Shown here: positions 42,227 to 50,735 of the stretch, in pieces | How the letters are laid out: each line of letters starts with the position of its first letter | Position numbering within the stretch: the stretch's first letter is position 1 | Source of the DNA: Pseudomonadota bacterium | Lineage (GTDB): Bacteria; Pseudomonadota; Gammaproteobacteria; Steroidobacterales; Steroidobacteraceae | Length of the DNA stretch: 64,000 bases | Assembly (NCBI GenBank): GCA_023433705.1 | Contig: JAEYUC010000108.1 | Location: 1-64,000, forward strand | Direction of reading: 5' to 3' | Made by a program: the position numbers and the translations under genes | The notes under the pieces: model-generated | What the model saw: only the letters and a program-made list of their open reading frames with translations | What the model was told of the DNA's origin: nothing | Database searches by the model: none

Positions 42227-44397
42227 GTGCGGCCGGGCGCGTACGGGAATTCCAGCGACTTGTAGTACTCGAGCGGATGCTCCGGCGGTGCGAATCCGGC
42301 GGGCAGCGGCAGCCCGTTGATGCTCTGGAAATACGCGATGTTGGCGTCCCGCCACCACTTCGCTTCCTTCTCCTGGATCGCGAGGAACGTCGAGATCTGA
42401 GCGAACCGTTCCGGATCCACGAAGCGCTCGAGCCCGGCCCAGGTGCGGCGCATCTGGCTGACTACCTCGACGCCGTGCGTGTAGCGGTACACGATCTCGT
42501 GCCACAACGTGCGGCCCGACGACACCTTGTAGTCCCACGGCAGGTGATGGAACCACAGCAGGAAATCTTCGGGCGTCTTCTTCACGTTGGCGAACGTCGC
42601 GGCCACCTTCGGGTGATATTGCGACGTCGCGTCGCTGCCCTTCGGCGTGCGGTCGAAACCGATGCCGTTCTTGTCCGCGCGGTGGAAGTACGTCGGGTTC
42701 CAGTCCTCGCGCTCGAGATCGTTCACCCAGGGCGCGGGGCCGTAGTGATGACTGGTGCCCATCAGGTGAGTGAGTCCGAGCGGCGTCATGTAGTCGACCG
42801 CGGCCTGGTGCGAACCCATCATCATCGCCACCACCGGCTCGACGAATGCCGGGTCGTGCACGAATGTCATGCGCACCCATTCCGTCGCGATGTCGCGCGC
42901 CGATGCGGTCGGATCCCAGGCGAGGCGCCCGAAGGCGAACCAGTTCGCCTGGTCGAAGATCGAGCCCGACCAGTTGCGATCGACGCCGATGTTGGCGACG
43001 CCGGCCATGCCGGTGAGTTTGTAGCCGTGCAGTTCGCCGTCGATGACCTTCGCGACCGTCGAGCCCTTGCCCTTCACGTACGTGTCGGCATCGAGCGCTT
43101 CCTCGAACAGCGTCCCGAGGTAGACCAGGTGCGTGGCGAAGCCGAGATATTCCTTGGTGATCTGGAATTCCATCATGAGCGGCGTCTTCGGCATCGCGCC
43201 GAACAGCGGATGGAACGGTTCGCGCGGCTGGAAGTCGATCGCGCCGTTCTTCACCTGCACGAGCACGTTGTCGGCGAACTTGCCGTCGAGCGGAACGAAC
43301 TCGTCGTAGGCCTGCTTGGCGCGGTCCGTCGGAACCTCGTTCGAGTAGACGAACGCGCGCCACATCACGATGCCGCCGTGGGGAGCGACCGTCTCGGCGA
43401 GCATGTTCGCGCCGTCGACGTGCGTGCGCTGGTAGTCCTGCGGACCCGGCTGGCCTTCCGAGTTCGCCTTCACGAGGTATCCGCCGAAGTCCGGGATCGC
43501 ACGATAGATCTCGTCGGTCTTCGCCTTCCACCACGCGCGCACTTCCGGATCGAGCGGATCCGCGGTCTTGAGTCCGCCGAGTTCGATCGGCGCGCTGAAC
43601 CGCGCGGTCAGGTACACACGCACGCCATACGGACGCAGGACTCCGGCGAGCGCCGCGGTTTTCTCGATGTACTGTGCCGAAAGCGTCGTGGCGTTGGCGT
43701 TCACGTTCGTGAGCACCGTGCCGTTGATGCCGAGTGAGGCACAGGCCCGCGCGTAGTCCGTGTAGCGCGGATCCAGGTAATCCGGCAGCTTGTGCCAGTC
43801 CCAGATCGACTGGCCCGCGTAGCCACGCTCGGTGTGGCGATCGAGATTGTCCCAGTGATTGAGCAACCGGAGCTCAGTGCGCGGACGCGAGACCAGGTCC
43901 AGCGGCGCGAGCGACTGGCCAGTCTGAACCAGTCGCAGGAAATGGAATGCGCCATACAGCACACCCACATCGGTATTGGCCGCGATGACCGTCGCCGGTT
44001 GGCCATTCACCACGACGCTGCGGATCACGTATCCCTCGTCGCCGACCCGATCGAGACCGAGCGGCAGTCCGGCCACGATCGATGAGCTGTTCGGCGTGCC
44101 ATAGAGCAACGCGCCCCCGGCAGTCGGTTGTGCCACCTGCGGGACTTCGCGGCCGGCAAGGCCGCTCAGCCCCCGGCGCAGCTCCGCCCCGGCGACCGCG
44201 AGGCTCGGAGCCTTCGTGTCGCCGACGATTTCGCGCACGTGAGAATCGAGGTTTGCGCGCACCGCGGGCCCGGCGTCGCGATACCGCAACCACAGGTCAT
44301 AGCCATCCTCGGCCATTGCGGGCAGGCCCAGGCCGGCCAAAGCGGCGCAGGTGATGAGGGTACGAACGAATCGAGAAACGGAAGGATGTATGTGCAT
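42223..44397 (-). CDS. aguA: Alpha-glucuronidase, GH67
   Basis: This 724-residue enzyme removes (4-O-methyl)glucuronic acid from the non-reducing end of xylooligosaccharides. It has a signal peptide (TLITCAALAGLGLPAMA) and is therefore probably periplasmic. GH67 blocks include RTELRLLNHWDNLDRHTERG, IWDWHKLPD, ANSEGQPGPQDYQRTH, the catalytic-acid region QVKNGAIDFQPREPFHPLF, and LLWFHHLPWDYKVSSG. The length fits the family. It is first in a two-gene operon with CE15. A LacI-type palindrome lies 35 nt upstream, in the gap shared with the divergent LacI gene. Confidence 0.95.
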   Translation of the reverse strand: MHIHPSVSRFVRTLITCAALAGLGLPAMAEDGYDLWLRYRDAGPAVRANLDSHVREIVGDTKAPSLAVAGAELRRGLSGLAGREVPQVAQPTAGGALLYGTPNSSSIVAGLPLGLDRVGDEGYVIRSVVVNGQPATVIAANTDVGVLYGAFHFLRLVQTGQSLAPLDLVSRPRTELRLLNHWDNLDRHTERGYAGQSIWDWHKLPDYLDPRYTDYARACASLGINGTVLTNVNANATTLSAQYIEKTAALAGVLRPYGVRVYLTARFSAPIELGGLKTADPLDPEVRAWWKAKTDEIYRAIPDFGGYLVKANSEGQPGPQDYQRTHVDGANMLAETVAPHGGIVMWRAFVYSNEVPTDRAKQAYDEFVPLDGKFADNVLVQVKNGAIDFQPREPFHPLFGAMPKTPLMMEFQITKEYLGFATHLVYLGTLFEEALDADTYVKGKGSTVAKVIDGELHGYKLTGMAGVANIGVDRNWSGSIFDQANWFAFGRLAWDPTASARDIATEWVRMTFVHDPAFVEPVVAMMMGSHQAAVDYMTPLGLTHLMGTSHHYGPAPWVNDLEREDWNPTYFHRADKNGIGFDRTPKGSDATSQYHPKVAATFANVKKTPEDFLLWFHHLPWDYKVSSGRTLWHEIVYRYTHGVEVVSQMRRTWAGLERFVDPERFAQISTFLAIQEKEAKWWRDANIAYFQSINGLPLPAGFAPPEHPLEYYKSLEFPYAPGRT

Positions 44398-44431
44398 GAC
44401 GGATTGGACTTTCGCTGGGTAATGAATCTAT

Positions 44432-44445
44432 TGTTATCGCTAACG
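44432..44445. promoter_or_regulatory. LacI-family operator candidate in aguA/lacI gap
   Basis: TGTTATCGCTAACG is an imperfect palindrome centred on CG, matching the LacI-family form TGNTANCGCTANCR shared with sites at 45643 and 63717. It lies 35 nt from the GH67 start and 32 nt before the LacI gene, so it could control both. Confidence 0.6.
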
Positions 44446-44476
44446 CAGTCCTTGCGCCAGTTGATTGGGTGATCGA

Positions 44477-45574
44477 GTGAGCGAGCCAGGCGATCGCAGT
44501 AACGACGGCGGGCCGCGTATCTCGGAGAAGTCCGGTCGACGCAAGGGAAGTGCGGTCACGATTCACGAAGTCGCGCGGCACGCCAACGTTTCGCCGATGA
44601 CCGTTTCACGCGTCATCAACGGCGAGAGCAACGTGCGCGACACCACGCGCGAAATCGTCATGGAAGCCGTGCGTGCGCTCAACTATCGGCCGAATCCCGC
44701 GGCGCGCGTACTCGCGGGCGCACGCGACACACGCATCGCGCTCATCTATTCGAATCCGAGCGCCTCGTATCTTTCCGAAATGCTGGTCGGCGCGCTCGAC
44801 GGCTCGCACCGCACGGCCGCGCAGCTCGTGCTCGACCGCTGGGACGATTTGAAGCCCGCCGCGGAAAAAGCCGCGGCGCAAAAACTCGCCGAAGGCATCG
44901 CGGGCGTGATCCTCCCGCCGCCGCTGTGCGAATCGAAGGCGATCGCAGCGGCCTTCGCGGCCGAAGGCGTTCCCGCGGTCGCGCTCGCGACCGGCCGCGC
45001 GCGCGAAGACGTCTCGTGCGTGCGCATCGACGATTTCAACGCCGCGCGCGAGATGACGCAGCACCTGATCACGATGGGGCACACGCGCATCGCGTTCATC
45101 AAGGGGCAGCCGACTCAGACCGCGAGCACGCAACGCCTCGAGGGATTCCAGGCCGCGATGGACGAAGCGGGCATCGAAGTCGATCCCACGTTGGTCATCC
45201 AGGGATTCTTCTCTTACAAGTCGGGGCTCGAGGCCGCCGAGAAACTGCTCGCGCGCAAACGCATGCCGACCGCGATCTTCGCGAGCAACGACGACATGGC
45301 CGCGGCCGCCATTTCGGTGGCGCATCGTCGCGGTCTCGATGTTCCCCACGATCTTTCGGTGGTCGGTTTCGACGACACACCGATCGCAACCACCGTGTGG
45401 CCCGAGCTCACGACGGTCCGTCAGCCGATCGCCGCGATGGCGGAAGCGGCGATCAACCTGTTGCTCCACAAGATCCGCCGCCCGAAGGATCGCCACGTCA
45501 ATCAACCCGTGGATCACCTCGTTCCCTACGTGCTCGTGAAGCGCGATTCCGTCGCTCCTCCGCGCAAGGCGTAG
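44477..45574 (+). CDS. xylR: LacI-family regulator of xylose/xylan genes
   Basis: This roughly 365-residue repressor probably responds to xylose, xylonate or a glucuronoxylan fragment. A basic N-terminal arm precedes the LacI helix-turn-helix (VTIHEVARHANVSPMTVSRV) and hinge (NYRPNPAARVLAG). A periplasmic-binding-protein-like core follows (IALIYSNPSASYLSEML, GHTRIAFIKG, FASNDDMAAAAI, VGFDDTPIATTVWPELTTV). The GTG start is chosen over a TTG four codons upstream because of GGGTGA nearby; the choice is uncertain. It is divergent from aguA and just upstream of the xylose symporter. Candidate operators flank it on both sides. The xylR name is by context. Confidence 0.85.
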   Translation: MSEPGDRSNDGGPRISEKSGRRKGSAVTIHEVARHANVSPMTVSRVINGESNVRDTTREIVMEAVRALNYRPNPAARVLAGARDTRIALIYSNPSASYLSEMLVGALDGSHRTAAQLVLDRWDDLKPAAEKAAAQKLAEGIAGVILPPPLCESKAIAAAFAAEGVPAVALATGRAREDVSCVRIDDFNAAREMTQHLITMGHTRIAFIKGQPTQTASTQRLEGFQAAMDEAGIEVDPTLVIQGFFSYKSGLEAAEKLLARKRMPTAIFASNDDMAAAAISVAHRRGLDVPHDLSVVGFDDTPIATTVWPELTTVRQPIAAMAEAAINLLLHKIRRPKDRHVNQPVDHLVPYVLVKRDSVAPPRKA

Positions 45575-45642
45575 TCGAAAAAACGTGCGGAATATGTCCC
45601 CGGAAACGGGGCGCTGCGGTCCTCGCGGCCAAGCTTGCTTAT

Positions 45643-45656
45643 TGATAACGCTATCA
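45643..45656. promoter_or_regulatory. LacI-family operator candidate before the sugar symporter
   Basis: TGATAACGCTATCA is a near-perfect palindrome of the same TGNTANCGCTANCR form as at 44432 and 63717. It lies 87 nt before the symporter start, where it could overlap a promoter for the whole xyl operon. Confidence 0.6.
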
Positions 45657-45742
45657 CTAGGCTCTTGCGACCACTGGTCGGGGGGCGCCGATCGCGCACG
45701 CCAGGGGGTCCGAAAATCATAATTTCATCAAGGAGATAGCGC

Positions 45743-47293
45743 GTGTCTCAATCTTCGGCTTCGGCCCCGGGTGAAAGCACCCACACTGGGCTTCTCATCA
45801 CGCTCACCTGCATCGCCGCACTCGGCGGATTCCTCTTTGGTTACGACTCCGCGGTGATCTCCGGCGCGGTCGAATCGATCAAGCAGAACTTCGTCGCGCC
45901 GATGGGCCTCGCCGAAGAAGCGCGGCTCAGTCTCGAAGGTTTCACGATCGCGGGCGCGCTGTGGGGATGCCTCATCGGCGGCGCGATCGGCGGTGTCATG
46001 GCGCACTATCTCGGCCGTCGCGGCGGTCTCATCGTCGCGGGCGTCTTGTTCTTCATCTCCTCGATCGGTTCGGCCTGGCCGGAATCGGCGGTCGGCGCCA
46101 TCGGCTCGGTGCTGACTCCGCTGATCAACGCGCTGCTGTGGTTCCTGAACCTGTTCTTCGAGGACGCGCCCTATCTAGCCTTCGGTGAACCGATCACGAA
46201 CTTCATCGGCCATCGCCTGTTCGGCGGCATGGGCATCGGCCTCGCCTCGATGCTCGCGCCGATGTACATCGCGGAAATCGCGCCGCCGTCGAAGCGCGGC
46301 TCGCTGGTCACGTACCAGCAGATCGCGATCGTCACCGGCATCACGGTGTCGTACTTCGTGAACTACTTCATCAAGAAGTTCGGCGGCGCTGGCGACGCCA
46401 GCTGGGTGCACGACCAGGGCTGGCGCTGGATGCTCGCGTGCTGCGCGATCCCGGCCGGCATCTTCGCAGTGCTGCTGCTGTTCGTTCCGGAAACTCCGCG
46501 CGGTCTCATGCTCAAGGGCAAGGAGCAGAAGGCGCGTGAGGTCCTCACCAAGCTCGCCAACGAGCAGGAAGCGAAAGTCGTCCTGGCGGAAATCGACGCC
46601 TCGCTCAAGGAAACCGCCGGCAAACTCTTCTCTTATGGTGGCCTCGTGATCGTGGTGGGCATCCTGCTCTCCGCGTTCCAGCAGCTCGTCGGCATCAACG
46701 CGGTGCTCTACTACGGCCCGCAGATGTTCGAGAACATGGGCTTCAAGGGTGACGCCTCGTTCGCGCAGACCGTGATCATGGGCATCGTCATGACGGTGTT
46801 CACGATCGTCGCGACCGTCACCGTCGACAAGTGGGGCCGCAAGCCGCTGCTGATCCTCGGCGCCATCATCATGGCCGTCGCCATGATCGCGCTTGGCTTC
46901 ATGTTCAACGCGGGCTCGGTCGGCCTCGGCGCCCTGATCGTGGTGTGCATCTACATCGCGGGCTTCTCGCTGTCGTGGGGCCCGGTCGTGTGGGTGATGC
47001 TCGCCGAGATTTTCCCGAACTCGATCCGCGACAAGGCGATGGCCATTGCCGTCGCCGCGCAGTGGTTCATGAACTGGGTGGTCACGGTGACCTTCAACAT
47101 CATGGACGGCAGCACGCGGCTCAACGAAGCCTTCAACCACGGCTTCGCGTACTGGCTGTACGGCGGCTTCAGCGTGCTCGCCGCCCTGTTCGTCTGGAAG
47201 TTCGTTCCGGAGAGCAAGGGCGTGTCGCTCGAGCAGATGCAGAAGCTCTGGAAGAAGACTCCTGCGGCGGCCGCGGCAACGACGACCGCTTGA
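45743..47293 (+). CDS. xylE: Sugar/H+ symporter, MFS sugar porter family (XylE-like)
   Basis: This 516-residue inner-membrane protein has 12 predicted helices and sugar-porter signatures: GGFLFGYDSAVISG, GRRGG after helix 2, FVPETPRGLMLKGKEQKA after helix 6, QQLVGINAVLYYGP, DKWGRKPLL and GPVVWVMLAEIFPNSIRDKA. The C terminus is FVPESKGVSLEQMQ. An extra segment of about 40 residues lies between helices 3 and 4 (AIGSVLTPLINALLWFLNLF). The start is GTG with AAGGAG 7 nt upstream. It is first in line with xylXABCD and is most likely a xylose transporter. Other pentoses or hexoses cannot be ruled out. Confidence 0.9.
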   Translation: MSQSSASAPGESTHTGLLITLTCIAALGGFLFGYDSAVISGAVESIKQNFVAPMGLAEEARLSLEGFTIAGALWGCLIGGAIGGVMAHYLGRRGGLIVAGVLFFISSIGSAWPESAVGAIGSVLTPLINALLWFLNLFFEDAPYLAFGEPITNFIGHRLFGGMGIGLASMLAPMYIAEIAPPSKRGSLVTYQQIAIVTGITVSYFVNYFIKKFGGAGDASWVHDQGWRWMLACCAIPAGIFAVLLLFVPETPRGLMLKGKEQKAREVLTKLANEQEAKVVLAEIDASLKETAGKLFSYGGLVIVVGILLSAFQQLVGINAVLYYGPQMFENMGFKGDASFAQTVIMGIVMTVFTIVATVTVDKWGRKPLLILGAIIMAVAMIALGFMFNAGSVGLGALIVVCIYIAGFSLSWGPVVWVMLAEIFPNSIRDKAMAIAVAAQWFMNWVVTVTFNIMDGSTRLNEAFNHGFAYWLYGGFSVLAALFVWKFVPESKGVSLEQMQKLWKKTPAAAAATTTA

Positions 47294-47303
47294 ACGTGTG
47301 ATC

Positions 47304-47347
47304 GAGTCCCGCGGTCCTTTGCCAGGGGCAAAGCGGCCGCGGGACTC
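47304..47347 (+). other. Strong hairpin directly before xylX
   Basis: An 11-bp outer stem (GAGTCCCGCGG at 47304-47314 with CCGCGGGACTC at 47337-47347) encloses a 7-bp inner stem (CTTTGCC/GGCAAAG) with a 3-nt loop. No T run follows, and the xylX ATG begins 8 nt later with no clear ribosome-binding site outside the hairpin. It may protect the mRNA end, attenuate read-through, or limit xylX translation relative to the transporter. Confidence 0.7.
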
Positions 47348-47355
47348 CGCTTCGG

Positions 47356-48501
47356 ATGAATATGATCGAACATCTCCCTTCCGACTGGCGGCAGGCCGTC
47401 CTCGTCGGACGCATCCTGACCCCCGAAGGCCCGACGCCGGTCGTCGTCGTCGACGGCCGCGTGCGCGACGTTTCGCGTCATGCCCCCACGGTTTCGCAAC
47501 TGCTGAACGGCTGGAACGGAACGATTCCGGCGGGCGCCGACCTCGGTCCGCTCGAGTCCTTGAAGTTGGCCCGCGCCTTCGCCGACGCGAAGGAAACGCG
47601 GCTGCTCTCGCCCTTCGACCTGCAATGCGTCAAGGCGAGCGGCGTCACGTTCGCGATCTCCGCGATCGAACGCGTCATCGAAGAACGTTGCCGCGGCGAC
47701 GCGAGCAAGGCCGAATCGCTGCGCGCCAGCCTGCGCGATCGTATCGGCGCCGACATCCGCTCCGTGAAGCCGGGCTCCGAGCAGGCGAAGAAGCTCAAGT
47801 CGGCGCTGATCGCCGACGGGCTGTGGTCGCAGTACCTCGAGGTCGCGATCGGACCGGACGCGGAAATCTTCACCAAGTCGCCGACGCTCTCGTCGGTCGG
47901 CTGGGGCGACTGGATAGGCGTGCGCTCCGACTCCGCGTGGAACAATCCCGAGCCGGAGATCGTGCTCGCGGTAGATAGTGCCGGACGCATCCTCGGCGCC
48001 ACGCTCGGCAACGACGTGAACCTGCGCGACATCGAGGGCCGCAGCGCCCTGCTGCTCGGCAAGGCCAAGGACAACAACGCGAGCTGCGCCATCGGCCCGT
48101 TCATCCGCATGTTCGACGGAAAATTCACGCTCGACGACGTGCGCCAGGCCGTGGTCAAGCTCGAGATCGAGGGCGAGGACGGCTTCAGGCTCGACGGACA
48201 GAGCTCGATGTCGCAGATCAGCCGCGATCCGACCGAACTCGTCGGCCAGACCATTTGCAAACACCACGCTTATCCCGACGGATTCGCGCTGTTCCTCGGC
48301 ACCATGTTCGCGCCCATCGTGGACCGCGAAGTGGCCGGCCAGGGGTTCACGCACAAGATCGGCGACATCGTGCGCGTGTCGTCCGAGAAACTCGGCACGC
48401 TCGAGAACAAGGTGACGACCTGCTGCAAGGCGCCCGTGTGGACCTTCGGCATCACGGACCTGATGCGCAATCTCGCGAAGCGCGGCCTCATCAACTCCTG
48501 A
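47356..48501 (+). CDS. xylX: 2-keto-3-deoxy-D-xylonate dehydratase (FAH superfamily)
   Basis: This 381-residue enzyme should convert 2-keto-3-deoxyxylonate to 2-oxoglutarate semialdehyde in the Weimberg pathway. The C-terminal FAH fold shows the metal-binding block NNPEPEIVLAVDSAGRILG, GNDVNLRDIEGRSALLLGKAKDNNASCAIGP (shown in two parts in the family) and LFLGTMFAP. The position, first of five genes in the order known from Caulobacter xylXABCD, decides the function. An ATG two codons inside is an alternative start. It follows a strong hairpin and precedes the aldehyde dehydrogenase by 15 nt. Confidence 0.9.
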   Translation: MNMIEHLPSDWRQAVLVGRILTPEGPTPVVVVDGRVRDVSRHAPTVSQLLNGWNGTIPAGADLGPLESLKLARAFADAKETRLLSPFDLQCVKASGVTFAISAIERVIEERCRGDASKAESLRASLRDRIGADIRSVKPGSEQAKKLKSALIADGLWSQYLEVAIGPDAEIFTKSPTLSSVGWGDWIGVRSDSAWNNPEPEIVLAVDSAGRILGATLGNDVNLRDIEGRSALLLGKAKDNNASCAIGPFIRMFDGKFTLDDVRQAVVKLEIEGEDGFRLDGQSSMSQISRDPTELVGQTICKHHAYPDGFALFLGTMFAPIVDREVAGQGFTHKIGDIVRVSSEKLGTLENKVTTCCKAPVWTFGITDLMRNLAKRGLINS

Positions 48502-48516
48502 AATGGACATCCGAAC

Positions 48517-49959
48517 ATGAGCAACACCAAGCAGCTGAGCCACTACATCGATGGCGAATGGGTCTCGGGCGCCGCGGCGTCCGATAGTTTGAATCCCTCC
48601 GACACGCGCGACGTCGTCGCGAAAGTGCCGGGCGGCGACAAGCAGACGGTGAACGCCGCCGTCGCGGCCGCGAAGGCCGCGTTTCCCGCGTGGGCCAACG
48701 CGAGCCCCGAAGTTCGTTCCGACCTGCTCGACAAGGTCGGCTCGCTGATCATGGCGCGTGCCGACGATCTCGGCCGGCTGCTGTCGCGCGAGGAAGGCAA
48801 GACGTTTCCCGAAGGCAAGGGTGAAGTCATGCGCGCCGCGCGCATCTTCAAGTTCTTCGCCGGCGAGGCGCTGCGCCGCCACGGCGTGACCGTGGACTCC
48901 ACGCGCCCGGGCGTCGCGGTCGAAACCTTCCGCGAGCCGCTCGGCGTGTTCGCGATGATCACGCCGTGGAATTTCCCGATCGCGATCCCGGCGTGGAAGA
49001 GCGCGCCGGCGCTGGCCTTCGGCAACACCGTGGTCATCAAGCCCGCCTCGCTCACGCCGGCAACGGCGCACGCGATGACGGAGATCATCCACGAAGCGGG
49101 CTTCCCGAAGGGCGTGTTCAATCTCATCCTCGGCGGCGGCGCCATGGGTGGCGCGCTGGTCGAGCATCCCGACGTCGTCGGCGTGTCGTTCACGGGCGGC
49201 CAGAGCACGGGCGCCGGTGTCGCGAAGGCCGCGATGTCGCACAACGCGCGCGTGCAGCTCGAGATGGGCGGCAAGAATCCGCTGGTCGTGCTCGACGACT
49301 GCGATCTCGACCGCGCGGTGCAATGCGCGCTCGACGGTGGCTTCTTCGCGACCGGCCAGCGCTGCACGGCGTCGAGCCGCATCATCGTGACGCAGGGCAT
49401 TCACGACAAGTTCGTCGAAGCGCTCGCGGCGCGCGCGAAGGCGCTCAAGGTCGGCGACGCGCTCGCGGCCGAAACGCAGATGGGCCCGCTCGCGAGCGAG
49501 GCGCAGATGCAGACCACGCTCTCCTACATCGACATCGCGACCAAGGAAGGCGGCCGCAAGATCGTCGGCGGCGAGGCGCTCAAGCTCGACAAGCCCGGTT
49601 ACTACGTTTCGCCGGCGCTGATCGTCGACACGAAACTCGACATGCGCATCAACAGCGAGGAAGTCTTCGGTCCGGTCGCCTCGACGGTGCGCGTCAAGGA
49701 TTACGACGAGGCGCTCGCCGCGGCCAACGCGGGCGAGTTCGGCCTGTCCGCCGGCATCATGACCACCTCGCTCAAGTACGCGCGCCACTTCGTGCGCAAC
49801 GTTCGCGCGGGCATGGTCATGACCAACCTGCCGACCGCCGGCGTCGACTACCACGTGCCGTTCGGCGGCACGCGCAAGTCGAGCTTCGGCCCTCGCGAGC
49901 AGGGCTTCGCGGCCGTCGAGTTCTACACGCAAGTCAAGACCAGTTATACCTGGGCCTGA
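48517..49959 (+). CDS. xylA: 2-oxoglutarate semialdehyde dehydrogenase
   Basis: This 480-residue NAD(P)-dependent aldehyde dehydrogenase would oxidise 2-oxoglutarate semialdehyde to 2-oxoglutarate, the last Weimberg step. Motifs are TPWNFPIAIPAWKSAPALA (cofactor), the catalytic Glu in LEMGGKNPLVV, and the catalytic Cys in GQRCTASSRIIV. EEVFGPVAS and the C-terminal PFGGTRKSSFGPREQG complete it. Note that xylA here means the Caulobacter dehydrogenase, not xylose isomerase. It lies 15 nt after xylX and 14 nt before the SDR gene. Confidence 0.93.
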   Translation: MSNTKQLSHYIDGEWVSGAAASDSLNPSDTRDVVAKVPGGDKQTVNAAVAAAKAAFPAWANASPEVRSDLLDKVGSLIMARADDLGRLLSREEGKTFPEGKGEVMRAARIFKFFAGEALRRHGVTVDSTRPGVAVETFREPLGVFAMITPWNFPIAIPAWKSAPALAFGNTVVIKPASLTPATAHAMTEIIHEAGFPKGVFNLILGGGAMGGALVEHPDVVGVSFTGGQSTGAGVAKAAMSHNARVQLEMGGKNPLVVLDDCDLDRAVQCALDGGFFATGQRCTASSRIIVTQGIHDKFVEALAARAKALKVGDALAAETQMGPLASEAQMQTTLSYIDIATKEGGRKIVGGEALKLDKPGYYVSPALIVDTKLDMRINSEEVFGPVASTVRVKDYDEALAAANAGEFGLSAGIMTTSLKYARHFVRNVRAGMVMTNLPTAGVDYHVPFGGTRKSSFGPREQGFAAVEFYTQVKTSYTWA

Positions 49960-49973
49960 GGTCTCGAAGAAAA

Positions 49974-50726
49974 ATGTCCCACGCTGTTTATCCTTCCCTT
50001 GCCGGCAAGACCGTCGTCGTGACGGGCGGCGGTTCCGGCATTGGCGAATCCGTCGTCGAAGGCTTCGTTCGGCAGAAGTCCCGGGTGTTCTTCCTCGACA
50101 TCGCGGAAGCGGATTCGAAGGCCCTCGTCGATCGGCTTGGCGGCGTGCCGCAATTCGTGAAATGTGACCTGACCGATACGAAGGCGCTCAAGGCGGCCTT
50201 CACGCAGATCGAAGGCACCGCGGGTCCGATCGACGTGCTCGTCAACAACGCGGCGAACGACGACCGGCACAAGTTCGAAGACGTCACGAGCGAATACTGG
50301 GACCAGCGCATCGCCGTGAATCTCAAGCACATGTTCTTCTCCGCGCAGGCCGCGGCGGCCGGGATGAAGCGCAACGGCGGCGGCTCCATCATCAATCTCG
50401 GCTCGGTGTCCTGGCACCTCGCCCTGCCTTCGCTGCCGATTTACGAAACCGCGAAGGCCGGCATCGAAGGCCTGTCGCGTTCGCTGGCGCGCGACCTCGG
50501 CGAGGCGAACATCCGGGTCAACACGGTGGTGCCGGGTGCGATCCGCACTCCCCGACAGATGAAGCTCTGGCATACGCCGGAGGAAGAAGCCAAGATCCTT
50601 GCCCAGCAGTGCATCAAGGCGCGCGTCGACCCCATCCACGTCACCGCGATGATCCTGTTCCTGGCGTCCGATGACGCGAAGATGTGCACGTCGCACAGCT
50701 ACTGGGTGGATGCCGGCTACTGTTGA
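49974..50726 (+). CDS. xylB: NAD-dependent D-xylose dehydrogenase (SDR family)
   Basis: This 250-residue short-chain dehydrogenase probably oxidises xylose to xylonolactone, opening the Weimberg route. Classical SDR features are the TGGGSGIGESVV dinucleotide loop, VNNAAND, the catalytic Ser in NLGSVSWH, Tyr/Lys in YETAKAG, and VPGAIRTPRQ. The ATG reading MSHAVYPSLAGK begins 14 nt after xylA; an open frame continues upstream in the xylA gene but has no homology. Specificity is inferred from the operon. Confidence 0.92.
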   Translation: MSHAVYPSLAGKTVVVTGGGSGIGESVVEGFVRQKSRVFFLDIAEADSKALVDRLGGVPQFVKCDLTDTKALKAAFTQIEGTAGPIDVLVNNAANDDRHKFEDVTSEYWDQRIAVNLKHMFFSAQAAAAGMKRNGGGSIINLGSVSWHLALPSLPIYETAKAGIEGLSRSLARDLGEANIRVNTVVPGAIRTPRQMKLWHTPEEEAKILAQQCIKARVDPIHVTAMILFLASDDAKMCTSHSYWVDAGYC

Positions 50727-50735
50727 TGAGGCTCA

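Noticed and set aside
47356..48501. Fumarylacetoacetase or another aromatic-pathway hydrolase.
   Set aside because: The FAH fold alone is ambiguous, but position as first gene of a complete XABCD set makes 2-keto-3-deoxyxylonate dehydratase much more likely.
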